A program made the translations under genes and the position numbers. 64,000 nt of DNA from a virus: positions 1 to 64,000 of the IMG/VR virus record IMGVR_UViG_3300013111_000141, one strand, 5' to 3'. The notes beneath the pieces were generated by a model. That model had not been told where the DNA came from, did no database searches, and worked only from the letters and a program-made list of their open reading frames with translations. This document shows positions 57,437 to 64,000 of this stretch, piece after piece; within the stretch, counting starts at the first letter, position 1; every line of letters starts with the position of its first letter.

Positions 57437-58141
57437 TTATTTATTTCGTCTATTACCTATAGAATCACCATAAGCTACTGCCAATGGTAACAACTTAGCT
57501 AAAGGTAAACTAATCTTTAAAACATTAAGTTTCATATCTCTATCTAACAATATAGCAGATAAAAACCTATGGTGTCCATCAATAATGCGATTATCCGATG
57601 ATACTATTAATACTTTGGAATTTAATAATTTTATAGTCCCATTAACACCATTCTTAGCTATAGTACCAAGTCCCTTATCAAAATATATTTGATCCTGAAT
57701 TGGAGTCAAATCTTTCGCTGAAATTTTATCACGTGTAACTTTTACCACATCATCCCGTTCATTACCATCATTCTTTTTTAACCCAGCCTTTAAAAACTTA
57801 TCAGCCTTATCACCTGATAATCCTTCTGGAAATGGATTTGACGGAACTGTATCTTTAGAAAATGGTTTTATTATATCCAATTTTCCCTTTGACAATCTCT
57901 TTTGAAATTTATCAATATCTTTAGATGTTATAACGGGCATATCCTTTCTCTTAGTATGACCTTTATATGATAGTTTCTGAGCCAAAACATAATTCTTATC
58001 AAAATCTGGAATATCTTTATCTAGTGTTGGTAGTTTAGATAACGCATATTCCCTTGCATCTTCTAAGGACGTAGTAACAACTTCAAGTTTACCAGCCGCA
58101 GCACCACCATTTTCCATTAAATAACTCTTAAATGTCTTCAT
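57437..58141 (-). CDS. ParB/Srx-like protein with capsid-targeting N-terminus
   Basis: About 234 residues from the ATG overlapping the upstream stop, MKTFKSYLME/NGG: (L)xE fits the prohead-protease rule. The middle shows helical linker and a Lys-rich part; the C-terminal half has VLIVSSDNRIIDGHHRFLSAILLDR, the DGHHR motif of ParB/sulfiredoxin-like domains, which bind or cut DNA or act as NTPases. Suggests an injected protein acting on DNA. Similar genes are in T4-like marine phages. Confidence 0.75.
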   Translation of the reverse strand: MKTFKSYLMENGGAAAGKLEVVTTSLEDAREYALSKLPTLDKDIPDFDKNYVLAQKLSYKGHTKRKDMPVITSKDIDKFQKRLSKGKLDIIKPFSKDTVPSNPFPEGLSGDKADKFLKAGLKKNDGNERDDVVKVTRDKISAKDLTPIQDQIYFDKGLGTIAKNGVNGTIKLLNSKVLIVSSDNRIIDGHHRFLSAILLDRDMKLNVLKISLPLAKLLPLAVAYGDSIGNRRNK

Positions 58142-59355
58142 TTCTCCCAACCTTTTATTATATCTTTTGAAAAATTATTTGCTGAAAATTCCATTCGGTT
58201 TACCAATTTAACAGCATTATCATCACGATCAATTGCAACAAATCCCTCTGAACCAGATACTTTAAATCCATTCTTAGTTCTTACAAAGGTGGATATATCA
58301 GACACACTCTCCATTTTATCTATTAAAATCTCTTTAGCATCAACTAAATGATTTTGTAATTCAAACATCAATCTTAAATTCTTTTTATTAGAATCCGAAA
58401 AAAAACTTAAAACATCTTCTCTTGATTTAGACTTTTTAGCTTTACCTTTATCCGACTTCAATTTGTCAATATCTTTTTGATACTTATCTGAAATATATTT
58501 AATAAGTTCATCTGTATGTTTTCTAGTATTTGTAATCTTCTCTTGTGACCTAACTTTAGTATTATTAAACGTATTAATCAACTGATTAATAACTGAATTG
58601 GTAGAAACATCATTTAATGTTGTTGCAGATATTTTTCTAAATATCTTACCAGCATCAGATAAATGTGATGTAACTATATCAGTCTCAGATTTAGTCATAG
58701 TAGCAGTACCAGACAAATCAGTAAGATCAGCAGTTCTCATCCATACACTTGAAGTCTTTTTAAAATCACGAATACTAATATTAAATGATGCAGACATATT
58801 CTCAAAAGAATCACCAGTATATTTTGTATGCCAAACAACTCCTATCTTTGATTGTAATATAGAACCAGCCTGTGATGTTGGTACAGCGTATACTATCGTA
58901 TTAGGATGAAAGGTAACATAAGACTCACCATCAATTGTTTCATTCTTAAGATCAGAATTAGTATACATAATATCACCTTGCACGACACCCTTAATACCAA
59001 GTTTCTTTAATTCAGTATATGCAATCTTTAACTTACTAGACAAATCACCAGAAGTATCATCATCTATATCACTATGTGACTTGTATACTTTTGGATTCTT
59101 ATTAAATATACCCTTCTTCGCAACAAAAAACTGTCCATCTGTCGGGTCAATACCAGCAAACACAGCAGGTGCGCCATCCCACTTAACAGTCACTGAATGT
59201 GAAGTATTAGAATTACCAGACAACATATCTCTCAATGACCTTAAAGCGTTAATGGCACCACGTGTACCATTAACGCCACCATCAAGGACAAGATCCTCAA
59301 TATGAGTCATATGAGTATTTTTAGCTTCTGTTACATATTCTTGAAATGTTAACAT
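58138..59355 (-). CDS. KxDG nucleotidyltransferase/ligase-like protein with capsid-targeting N-terminus
   Basis: 405 residues. Opens MLTFQEYVTE/AK, the targeting-peptide style. SVTVKWDGAPAVFAGIDP (about 58-75) contains KWDG, the Lys motif I (KxDG) of DNA/RNA ligases and capping enzymes, followed by FFVAKKGIF (motif Ia-like) and GVVQGDIMY (motif III-like) at about 124-132. Motifs IV and V are not clear. Family occurs in T4-like marine phages as a protein of unknown function. An RNA/DNA ligase carried in the virion is the guess. Likely late: TATAAATA lies 27 nt before its ATG. Confidence 0.75.
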   Translation of the reverse strand: MLTFQEYVTEAKNTHMTHIEDLVLDGGVNGTRGAINALRSLRDMLSGNSNTSHSVTVKWDGAPAVFAGIDPTDGQFFVAKKGIFNKNPKVYKSHSDIDDDTSGDLSSKLKIAYTELKKLGIKGVVQGDIMYTNSDLKNETIDGESYVTFHPNTIVYAVPTSQAGSILQSKIGVVWHTKYTGDSFENMSASFNISIRDFKKTSSVWMRTADLTDLSGTATMTKSETDIVTSHLSDAGKIFRKISATTLNDVSTNSVINQLINTFNNTKVRSQEKITNTRKHTDELIKYISDKYQKDIDKLKSDKGKAKKSKSREDVLSFFSDSNKKNLRLMFELQNHLVDAKEILIDKMESVSDISTFVRTKNGFKVSGSEGFVAIDRDDNAVKLVNRMEFSANNFSKDIIKGWEK

Positions 59356-59381
59356 ATATTACAACTCTAATTGTAAAATTA

Positions 59382-59389
59382 TATTTATA
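59382..59389 (-). promoter_or_regulatory. T4-type late promoter (TATAAATA)
   Basis: Perfect TATAAATA in the 37-nt gap after the isocitrate lyase gene, with the start of the capsid-cargo gene 27 nt beyond. Late expression is what a packaged protein needs. Confidence 0.6.
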
Positions 59390-59392
59390 ATA

Positions 59393-60670
59393 TTAAAACT
59401 GTTCCTCTTCAGTAGAACCGTCCATAGCAGTAACAGATGATTTACCACCTTGTATAACATTTGTAACAGAATCAAAATAACCAGCACCAACTTCCTCTTG
59501 ATGCCTTGCAAATGTATATCCATCTTTAACCGAAGCAAACTCAGGTTCTTGGACACCCTCCACATAAGCAGTCATACCACGTTCAACATAATCCTTTGAC
59601 AACTCAAACATAGAATGCCACATATCATGAATACCAGCCAACGTAATAAATTGCCATTTGAACCCCATCTCCCCCAATTTTTGTTGATAGTGTCTTATTT
59701 CTTCGTCACTTAAATTCTTCTTCCAGTTGAATGACGGAGAGCAATTATACGCCAACAATTTTCCAGGGTACTGTTGATGGATTGCCGTAGCGAACTTCTG
59801 TGCCTCTTCTAAGTTCGGGACCGCAGTTTCGCACCATAACATATCAGCATACGCCGCATAAGATAATCCCCTTGATATCGCCTGATCTATTCCGCAGTTA
59901 ACTCGGAAAAACCCTTCCTCAGTTCTCTCCCCTGTGACGAATTCCTTGTCACGGACATCAATATCAGATGTTAACAAAGTTGCTGCATTAGCGTCGGTTC
60001 TTGCGATAATAACGATAGGCACTCCCATAACATCAGATGCCAATCTGGCAGAAATTAATTTCTGAATCGCCTCTTGTGTTGGTACTAACACCTTACCACC
60101 CATATGTCCACATTTCTTAGCAGATGATAATTGATCTTCTAAATGAATACCCGATACACCACACTCTATCATAGATTTAGTCAACTCATAAGAATTCAAC
60201 ACCCCGCCAAACCCAGCCTCAGCATCAGCGATAATTGGAGCAAAGTAATCAATATCATTTCTTCCCTTATTCCATTGAATTTCATCTGCTCTACGGAATG
60301 TATTATTAATACGTCTTACCATCATTGGTACTGAATTATATGCATATAATGATTGATCTGGATACATTGTTTCTGACGAATTACCATCAGCAGCAACTTG
60401 CCAACCTGATAAATATATAACCTTAATACCAGCCTTAACTTGTTGCATAGCCTGTCCAGCAGTTATAGCCCCCATAGAATTAACATATCCATCTTCGTTA
60501 ATCAATTTCCAAAGTTTTTTAGAACCCACGGTAGACACTGTATATTCTTCATCAAACGAACCGCTTAACCTAATAACATCTTCTGCCGAATAATCACGTT
60601 TGACATTCAACCAACGTTCATTCTCACTCCAATCTTTCTCTAAAGTTCGTACTCTACCCAATTGTTCCAT
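59393..60670 (-). CDS. aceA: Isocitrate lyase
   Basis: 425 residues (E. coli AceA 434). Splits isocitrate to glyoxylate and succinate. Catalytic block [17 protein letters not shown] (about 188-204, nucleophilic Cys), DADAGFGG-type loop [26 protein letters not shown] and the SPSFNW substrate site (about 310-320), [10 protein letters not shown], all present. Glyoxylate plus acetyl-CoA from beta-oxidation would need malate synthase or malyl-CoA lyase (1691-2701). No malate synthase in the window. No nearby promoter of the early type; probably read with nrdA. Confidence 0.95.
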   Translation of the reverse strand: MEQLGRVRTLEKDWSENERWLNVKRDYSAEDVIRLSGSFDEEYTVSTVGSKKLWKLINEDGYVNSMGAITAGQAMQQVKAGIKVIYLSGWQVAADGNSSETMYPDQSLYAYNSVPMMVRRINNTFRRADEIQWNKGRNDIDYFAPIIADAEAGFGGVLNSYELTKSMIECGVSGIHLEDQLSSAKKCGHMGGKVLVPTQEAIQKLISARLASDVMGVPIVIIARTDANAATLLTSDIDVRDKEFVTGERTEEGFFRVNCGIDQAISRGLSYAAYADMLWCETAVPNLEEAQKFATAIHQQYPGKLLAYNCSPSFNWKKNLSDEEIRHYQQKLGEMGFKWQFITLAGIHDMWHSMFELSKDYVERGMTAYVEGVQEPEFASVKDGYTFARHQEEVGAGYFDSVTNVIQGGKSSVTAMDGSTEEEQF

Positions 60671-60691
60671 AAATAAATCATCCTATTTTAA

Positions 60692-62455
60692 TTAACCTTC
60701 ACAACTACTGCAACCATCCTGACTAACAAACTCACCCCTTACACCTGTTAACAAATCTTGTCCAGATGGGGTTTCTGTATAATCAGTCATAGTATTCTGT
60801 TCTATCTTCTCCGATAATATTTCTGTACGATTCGATGTTTCTGTTCTTAAATAATATAACGACTTATTACCCAATTTCCAAGCATTATAATGGACTTCAT
60901 GTAAATATTTCTTATCAACTCCGGCGGGGAAAAACACATTAAGTGATTGTGATTGACAAATATATTTTGCACGTTGTCCCCCCAATCTAACAATATCATT
61001 TTGATCTATTTCTATTGCAGTCTTAAATACTTCTTTTTCATGATCAGATAAAAATGATAAATGTTGAACAGAACCATTATTAGAAATGATAGAATTCCAT
61101 ACATATTCAGTATCATGTCCATACCCCTTAAGTACCTTTTCTATGTATTTATTTTTAATTAAATGACTACCAACTCTAGTCCTATGAACAAATGCATTAG
61201 CCTTAATAGGTTCAATTGATGGAGATGTTGCGGCAATACTTGAACTATTAGCATTTGGAGCGATTGCTAATAAATTGGCATTCCTACGGCCAGTACCTAT
61301 CATATCTGGACATTCACCACGTTCTTCCCCTAGTATCAATGATTGTTTAACAGCCTCAGATTTAATATATGAAAAAATTTCTTCATTATATTCTGCAGCA
61401 GTCTGACTACCAAACGGAACAGACTTACTCATTAAAAAATTATGCCAACCCATTGTACCAACACCAATAGATCGTTCCTGACTAGCAGAAAAACTAGCCT
61501 TTGATATTTCATTTGGGGCATGTTCTATAAAATAAGTTAATACGTTATCTAAAAATGTAATTAAATCCGCAACTAACTTACTACCTTTCCACTCATCATA
61601 AGTTTCAAGATTCAACGAACTTAAACAACAGACAGCTGTGCGTTCTTCATTAGTCGGCAATGTGATTTCACAACAAAGATTAGAACCTCTTGAAAACAAT
61701 CCTTTATCCTTTTGTGTTTGTGGATATGCATCATTTGCTTTATCAATAAAATATATGTATGGTTCACCTGTACGATATCGTGTTTCTAATAAAGTTTCCC
61801 ATAACTCCCTAGCCATAACAGTATCAGTTGATTCACCTGTTTTTGGATCAATCAATTCCCAGACTAAATCTTGTTCAACTGACTCCATAAAACTATCAGG
61901 TACATTAACACCATGATGTAGATTAAGACACTTCCTATTAACATCACCAGTAGGTATTCTAAGTGACATAAATTCCATAATATCAGGGTGAGATATATCT
62001 AAATAAGAAGCATAAGACCCCTTTCGTGTTATACCCTGTTTATATGCAGTCATATCGGCATCTACAGTATGTAAAAATGGAATAGGACCAGGTGCTATAT
62101 CTGAAACAGAACGAACATCTGACCAATGTCCACCAACACCACCCCCCTTAACTGACAACCACCGTAATTCAGATGTATGATCTATTAATCCATCCAATGT
62201 ATCTGGTACATATCCTAAAAAACATGATATTGGTAATCCTCTTACATGTTCTTCCTTTTCTGGAGCATTTGATAAAACAGGAGATGAAAACATAAACCAA
62301 TTCTTATCTATATATGAATATATTCTAGTTGCTAACTTTTCATCATTAAAACTAAATGCATTTGAAGTCCTCTTAAATGCTTCCTCTGGGGTATCTTCAT
62401 ACTCCCTCATATAATAATCACGTAATAATTTCAACCCCTGTTCACTTATATTCAT
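60692..62455 (-). CDS. nrdA: Ribonucleotide reductase alpha subunit (NrdA), class I
   Basis: 587 residues, short for class Ia because the N-terminal ATP-cone activity domain is absent. Catalytic residues: NLCCEITLPTN and CCLSSLNLE (active-site Cys, about 262-285), NVFFPAGVDKK, YNAWKLGNKSLYYLRT (radical-path Tyr pair), and C-terminal redox CSSCEG. ATP-cone loss frees it from dATP shut-off, useful in phage DNA synthesis. Partner is the Grx-NrdB fusion at 49002-50195. Confidence 0.95.
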   Translation of the reverse strand: MNISEQGLKLLRDYYMREYEDTPEEAFKRTSNAFSFNDEKLATRIYSYIDKNWFMFSSPVLSNAPEKEEHVRGLPISCFLGYVPDTLDGLIDHTSELRWLSVKGGGVGGHWSDVRSVSDIAPGPIPFLHTVDADMTAYKQGITRKGSYASYLDISHPDIMEFMSLRIPTGDVNRKCLNLHHGVNVPDSFMESVEQDLVWELIDPKTGESTDTVMARELWETLLETRYRTGEPYIYFIDKANDAYPQTQKDKGLFSRGSNLCCEITLPTNEERTAVCCLSSLNLETYDEWKGSKLVADLITFLDNVLTYFIEHAPNEISKASFSASQERSIGVGTMGWHNFLMSKSVPFGSQTAAEYNEEIFSYIKSEAVKQSLILGEERGECPDMIGTGRRNANLLAIAPNANSSSIAATSPSIEPIKANAFVHRTRVGSHLIKNKYIEKVLKGYGHDTEYVWNSIISNNGSVQHLSFLSDHEKEVFKTAIEIDQNDIVRLGGQRAKYICQSQSLNVFFPAGVDKKYLHEVHYNAWKLGNKSLYYLRTETSNRTEILSEKIEQNTMTDYTETPSGQDLLTGVRGEFVSQDGCSSCEG

Positions 62456-62464
62456 ATATCATTC

Positions 62465-62620
62465 CTATTTTCGTATTTCGTTATAATCATTATCCATGGC
62501 ATCCCACAAGACTTCATCTTTAACTTGATGTTCCGCATTATCATATTCCAAATCCTTTATCTTATGTTTTAATTCGTCATTCTCTTTTTTTAAAAAGTCA
62601 AGTTCATCTCTAATTTCCAT
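62465..62620 (-). CDS. Small coiled-coil protein, 51 aa
   Basis: MEIRDELDFLKKENDELKHK, a leucine/lysine/glutamate heptad helix through about residue 30, then an acidic end. Starts after GGAGAGATTT. Between nrdA and primase. Unknown. Confidence 0.6.
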   Translation of the reverse strand: MEIRDELDFLKKENDELKHKIKDLEYDNAEHQVKDEVLWDAMDNDYNEIRK

Positions 62621-62629
62621 AAATCTCTC

Positions 62630-63649
62630 CTAACATCGTTTCCATTGATTAAGACACGCCTTCGCCGATAATCCATATTTTATGTTATTACGTATTAATG
62701 TTTGTAATTTATCCTCCGTATATCCATTAACTACCATATCGTTAATATCTTTTTCTTTAACATCTTCAGGCCATATAAATATCCCATATGAGTTATCAAC
62801 GACATTCTGCATTTTTTTTACTATTTGACTATTTCTAGGTTCATTATCATATATAAAAACTACATCCTTAAATTTTTTAAAATACTCTAAATCACAATCA
62901 CTTCCAGCCATTGCAACCGAATTATCAATAAATAATGAATCTAATGGACCCTCTAATACATATACCGTATTATCCTTTTTAACATTGTCCAATCCATATA
63001 ACTTCAAAACATCATCTTTTATTTTTATAGTTATATACCTAATAGATGAATCATTAATTGTCCTACCTTGTATTGCAACTAAATTATATTTATCATCAAA
63101 AAATGGTATCACAATTCTAGGATCATTCTTAATTAAATTATAAGAATGATTTGGTAATATAGATTTAACCAAAAGTTCAAAATCATCAGAATAATATAAC
63201 AAATCTAATTTAGTAATCTTTCTATTCTTTATATACTGTAATGCTATATGTCCTTCTTCTAGTTCAGACAATTTAATAACATTATCATAATCAAAACGTC
63301 TTCTTTTCCTATTATAAGAAAAATTCATATTATATTCAGGGTCATCGGATTTCTTTACCTTATCCGATAAACTCTTACCATACTTCCACAATTCCATAAC
63401 ATATTCATCATACAAAGGTTTATCAATCATCTTAATAAAATTCTTAAAATTCATTGATGCACCACAATTATGACACATATAAAAATAATTATTCTTTTTT
63501 AAATATAAAAACCCTCTAGATTTTGTTTTATTTTTCTTAGAGTCACCACATAATGGACATCTAAAATTGTACAAATTATCCTTTTTCTTCACAAACATAT
63601 CAAACTTATAAGACATTCTCATAATATAAGAATTATCTATATAACTCAT
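62630..63649 (-). CDS. T4 gp61-like DNA primase
   Basis: 339 residues. Makes RNA primers for lagging-strand synthesis. Zinc-binding N-terminus FRCPLCGDSKKNK and MCHNCGASMNF (CxxC ... CxxC, about 29-63); toprim segment YVLEGPLDSLFI (about 230-241), VFIYDNEPRN (about 265-274), consistent with the T4 primase layout. Size fits T4 gp61 (342). Confidence 0.9.
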   Translation of the reverse strand: MSYIDNSYIMRMSYKFDMFVKKKDNLYNFRCPLCGDSKKNKTKSRGFLYLKKNNYFYMCHNCGASMNFKNFIKMIDKPLYDEYVMELWKYGKSLSDKVKKSDDPEYNMNFSYNRKRRRFDYDNVIKLSELEEGHIALQYIKNRKITKLDLLYYSDDFELLVKSILPNHSYNLIKNDPRIVIPFFDDKYNLVAIQGRTINDSSIRYITIKIKDDVLKLYGLDNVKKDNTVYVLEGPLDSLFIDNSVAMAGSDCDLEYFKKFKDVVFIYDNEPRNSQIVKKMQNVVDNSYGIFIWPEDVKEKDINDMVVNGYTEDKLQTLIRNNIKYGLSAKACLNQWKRC

Positions 63650-63677
63650 ATCACCACCTCACATCATATTAAATAAA

Positions 63678-64000
63678 TTACACCTCATTATGTCTATATA
63701 ATATCATCATATTACCATAAGTATCATCCTGAATCACAACATTCTTTTTTGGGTTATTTTTAATATACTTCCTAACATCCTTTGACTCTTCTGACGACAT
63801 ATAATTCTTCCATCTCGCATACTTCTTCTTACCTTTCATCAAATTGACATATGTATCAAATTTTACAGGATATACTGCAAACCCACCAAATTTAAATGGG
63901 GGAGTTTTCCCCAACCCTGCAAAATTACTAGTCTCTCCAGATGATCCAATAGGTCCAATAGCATTTGCAAAATTCTCATCAATACATTTCTTTTCACAAT
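63678..64000 (-). CDS. C-terminal part of a gene running off the right edge
   Basis: The frame stays open from its stop at 63678 to the window end, giving at least 107 residues. Before the internal TTG it reads CEKKCIDENFANAIGPIGSS and then GETSNFAGLGKTPP, with a basic C-terminal part (KGKKKYARWKNYMSSEES). The Gly/Ser-rich FANAIGPIG...NFAGLG stretch is like linkers after capsid-targeting peptides in related phages. True start is outside. Confidence 0.65.
   Translation of the reverse strand, partial: CEKKCIDENFANAIGPIGSSGETSNFAGLGKTPPFKFGGFAVYPVKFDTYVNLMKGKKKYARWKNYMSSEESKDVRKYIKNNPKKNVVIQDDTYGNMMILYRHNEV

Overview
This window looks like an interior piece of a large, AT-rich, T4-like (myovirus) phage genome that infects a Gram-negative, probably marine proteobacterial, host. 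Every gene I can support lies on the minus strand. Genes are packed with 1-35 nt overlaps or very short gaps. T4-type replication genes are present: a gp61-like primase (62630-63649), a T4 RNase H (42841-43734), class I ribonucleotide reductase, ThyX, dUTPase, a DHFR-like protein and a Dam-type methylase. At least eight small proteins begin with a T4 internal-protein-like capsid-targeting N-terminus (M-K-T/S-Y/F ... E). Predicted lipoproteins and signal peptides point to a Gram-negative host. No virion structural module (capsid, tail, terminase) lies in the window.

The most striking content is a central-metabolism set that is unusual for a phage. It has the three core enzymes of fatty-acid beta-oxidation: acyl-CoA dehydrogenase FadE (14210-16363), bifunctional enoyl-CoA hydratase/3-hydroxyacyl-CoA dehydrogenase FadJ/FadB (34974-36962) and thiolase FadI (36966-38270). 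Isocitrate lyase (59393-60670) and malyl-CoA lyase (1691-2701) could move the resulting acetyl-CoA through a malate-synthase-independent glyoxylate route. A class 3 lipase (32575-33357) and an acyltransferase-alpha/beta-hydrolase fusion (53124-55406) could release fatty acids. PanD (23174-23695) supplies beta-alanine for CoA. Further metabolic genes are alanine dehydrogenase, a tryptophanase-like lyase, a pyruvate/indolepyruvate decarboxylase, PRPP synthetase, dihydroorotate dehydrogenase, a PurN-like formyltransferase, inorganic pyrophosphatase, an FTR1-type iron permease, an A-type Fe-S carrier, a glutathione S-transferase and the chaperones DnaK, DnaJ and Hsp20.

The second striking element is a phage-encoded, circularly permuted (two-piece) tmRNA at about 34178-34678. 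Its acceptor piece is encoded before its coding piece, and its tag ends ADDNFAVAA. A tRNA with a CAT anticodon lies at 52392-52467.

Layout from low to high coordinates: 0-6.6 kb, capsid-targeted cargo, malyl-CoA lyase, small membrane proteins, an M15 endolysin and Hsp20; 6.8-8.1 kb, a MoxR/CobS-type AAA+ ATPase; 8.1-11.1 kb, small early genes in a five-copy promoter repeat; 11.3-19.2 kb, methylase, alanine dehydrogenase, PurN-like, FadE and a CobT-like HExxH-VWA protein; 19.2-22.9 kb, a restriction-modification cassette with a split, order-permuted methylase, then Dam; 22.9-29.9 kb, PanD, tryptophanase, Fe-S carrier, PyrD, pyrophosphatase and iron permease; 29.8-38.3 kb, PRPP synthetase, decarboxylase, lipase, tmRNA, FadJ and FadI; 38.3-45.5 kb, DnaJ, DnaK, DHFR, RNase H and small proteins; 45.5-52.5 kb, nuclease, nucleotide metabolism, Grx-NrdB, methylase and tRNA; 52.5-59.4 kb, lipid enzyme fusion, methylase, GST and capsid cargo; 59.4-64 kb, isocitrate lyase, NrdA and primase.

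Twelve sigma70-type promoters on the minus strand share TTGAC(A/T), a 17-nt spacer, an extended TGn and a TATAAT-like box. They lie ahead of the metabolic, restriction and nucleotide operons, which suggests host RNA polymerase transcribes these genes early. T4-type TATAAATA boxes lie ahead of hsp20 and the capsid-cargo genes, as expected for late genes. All functions are read from sequence motifs and remembered family features; no search was run.
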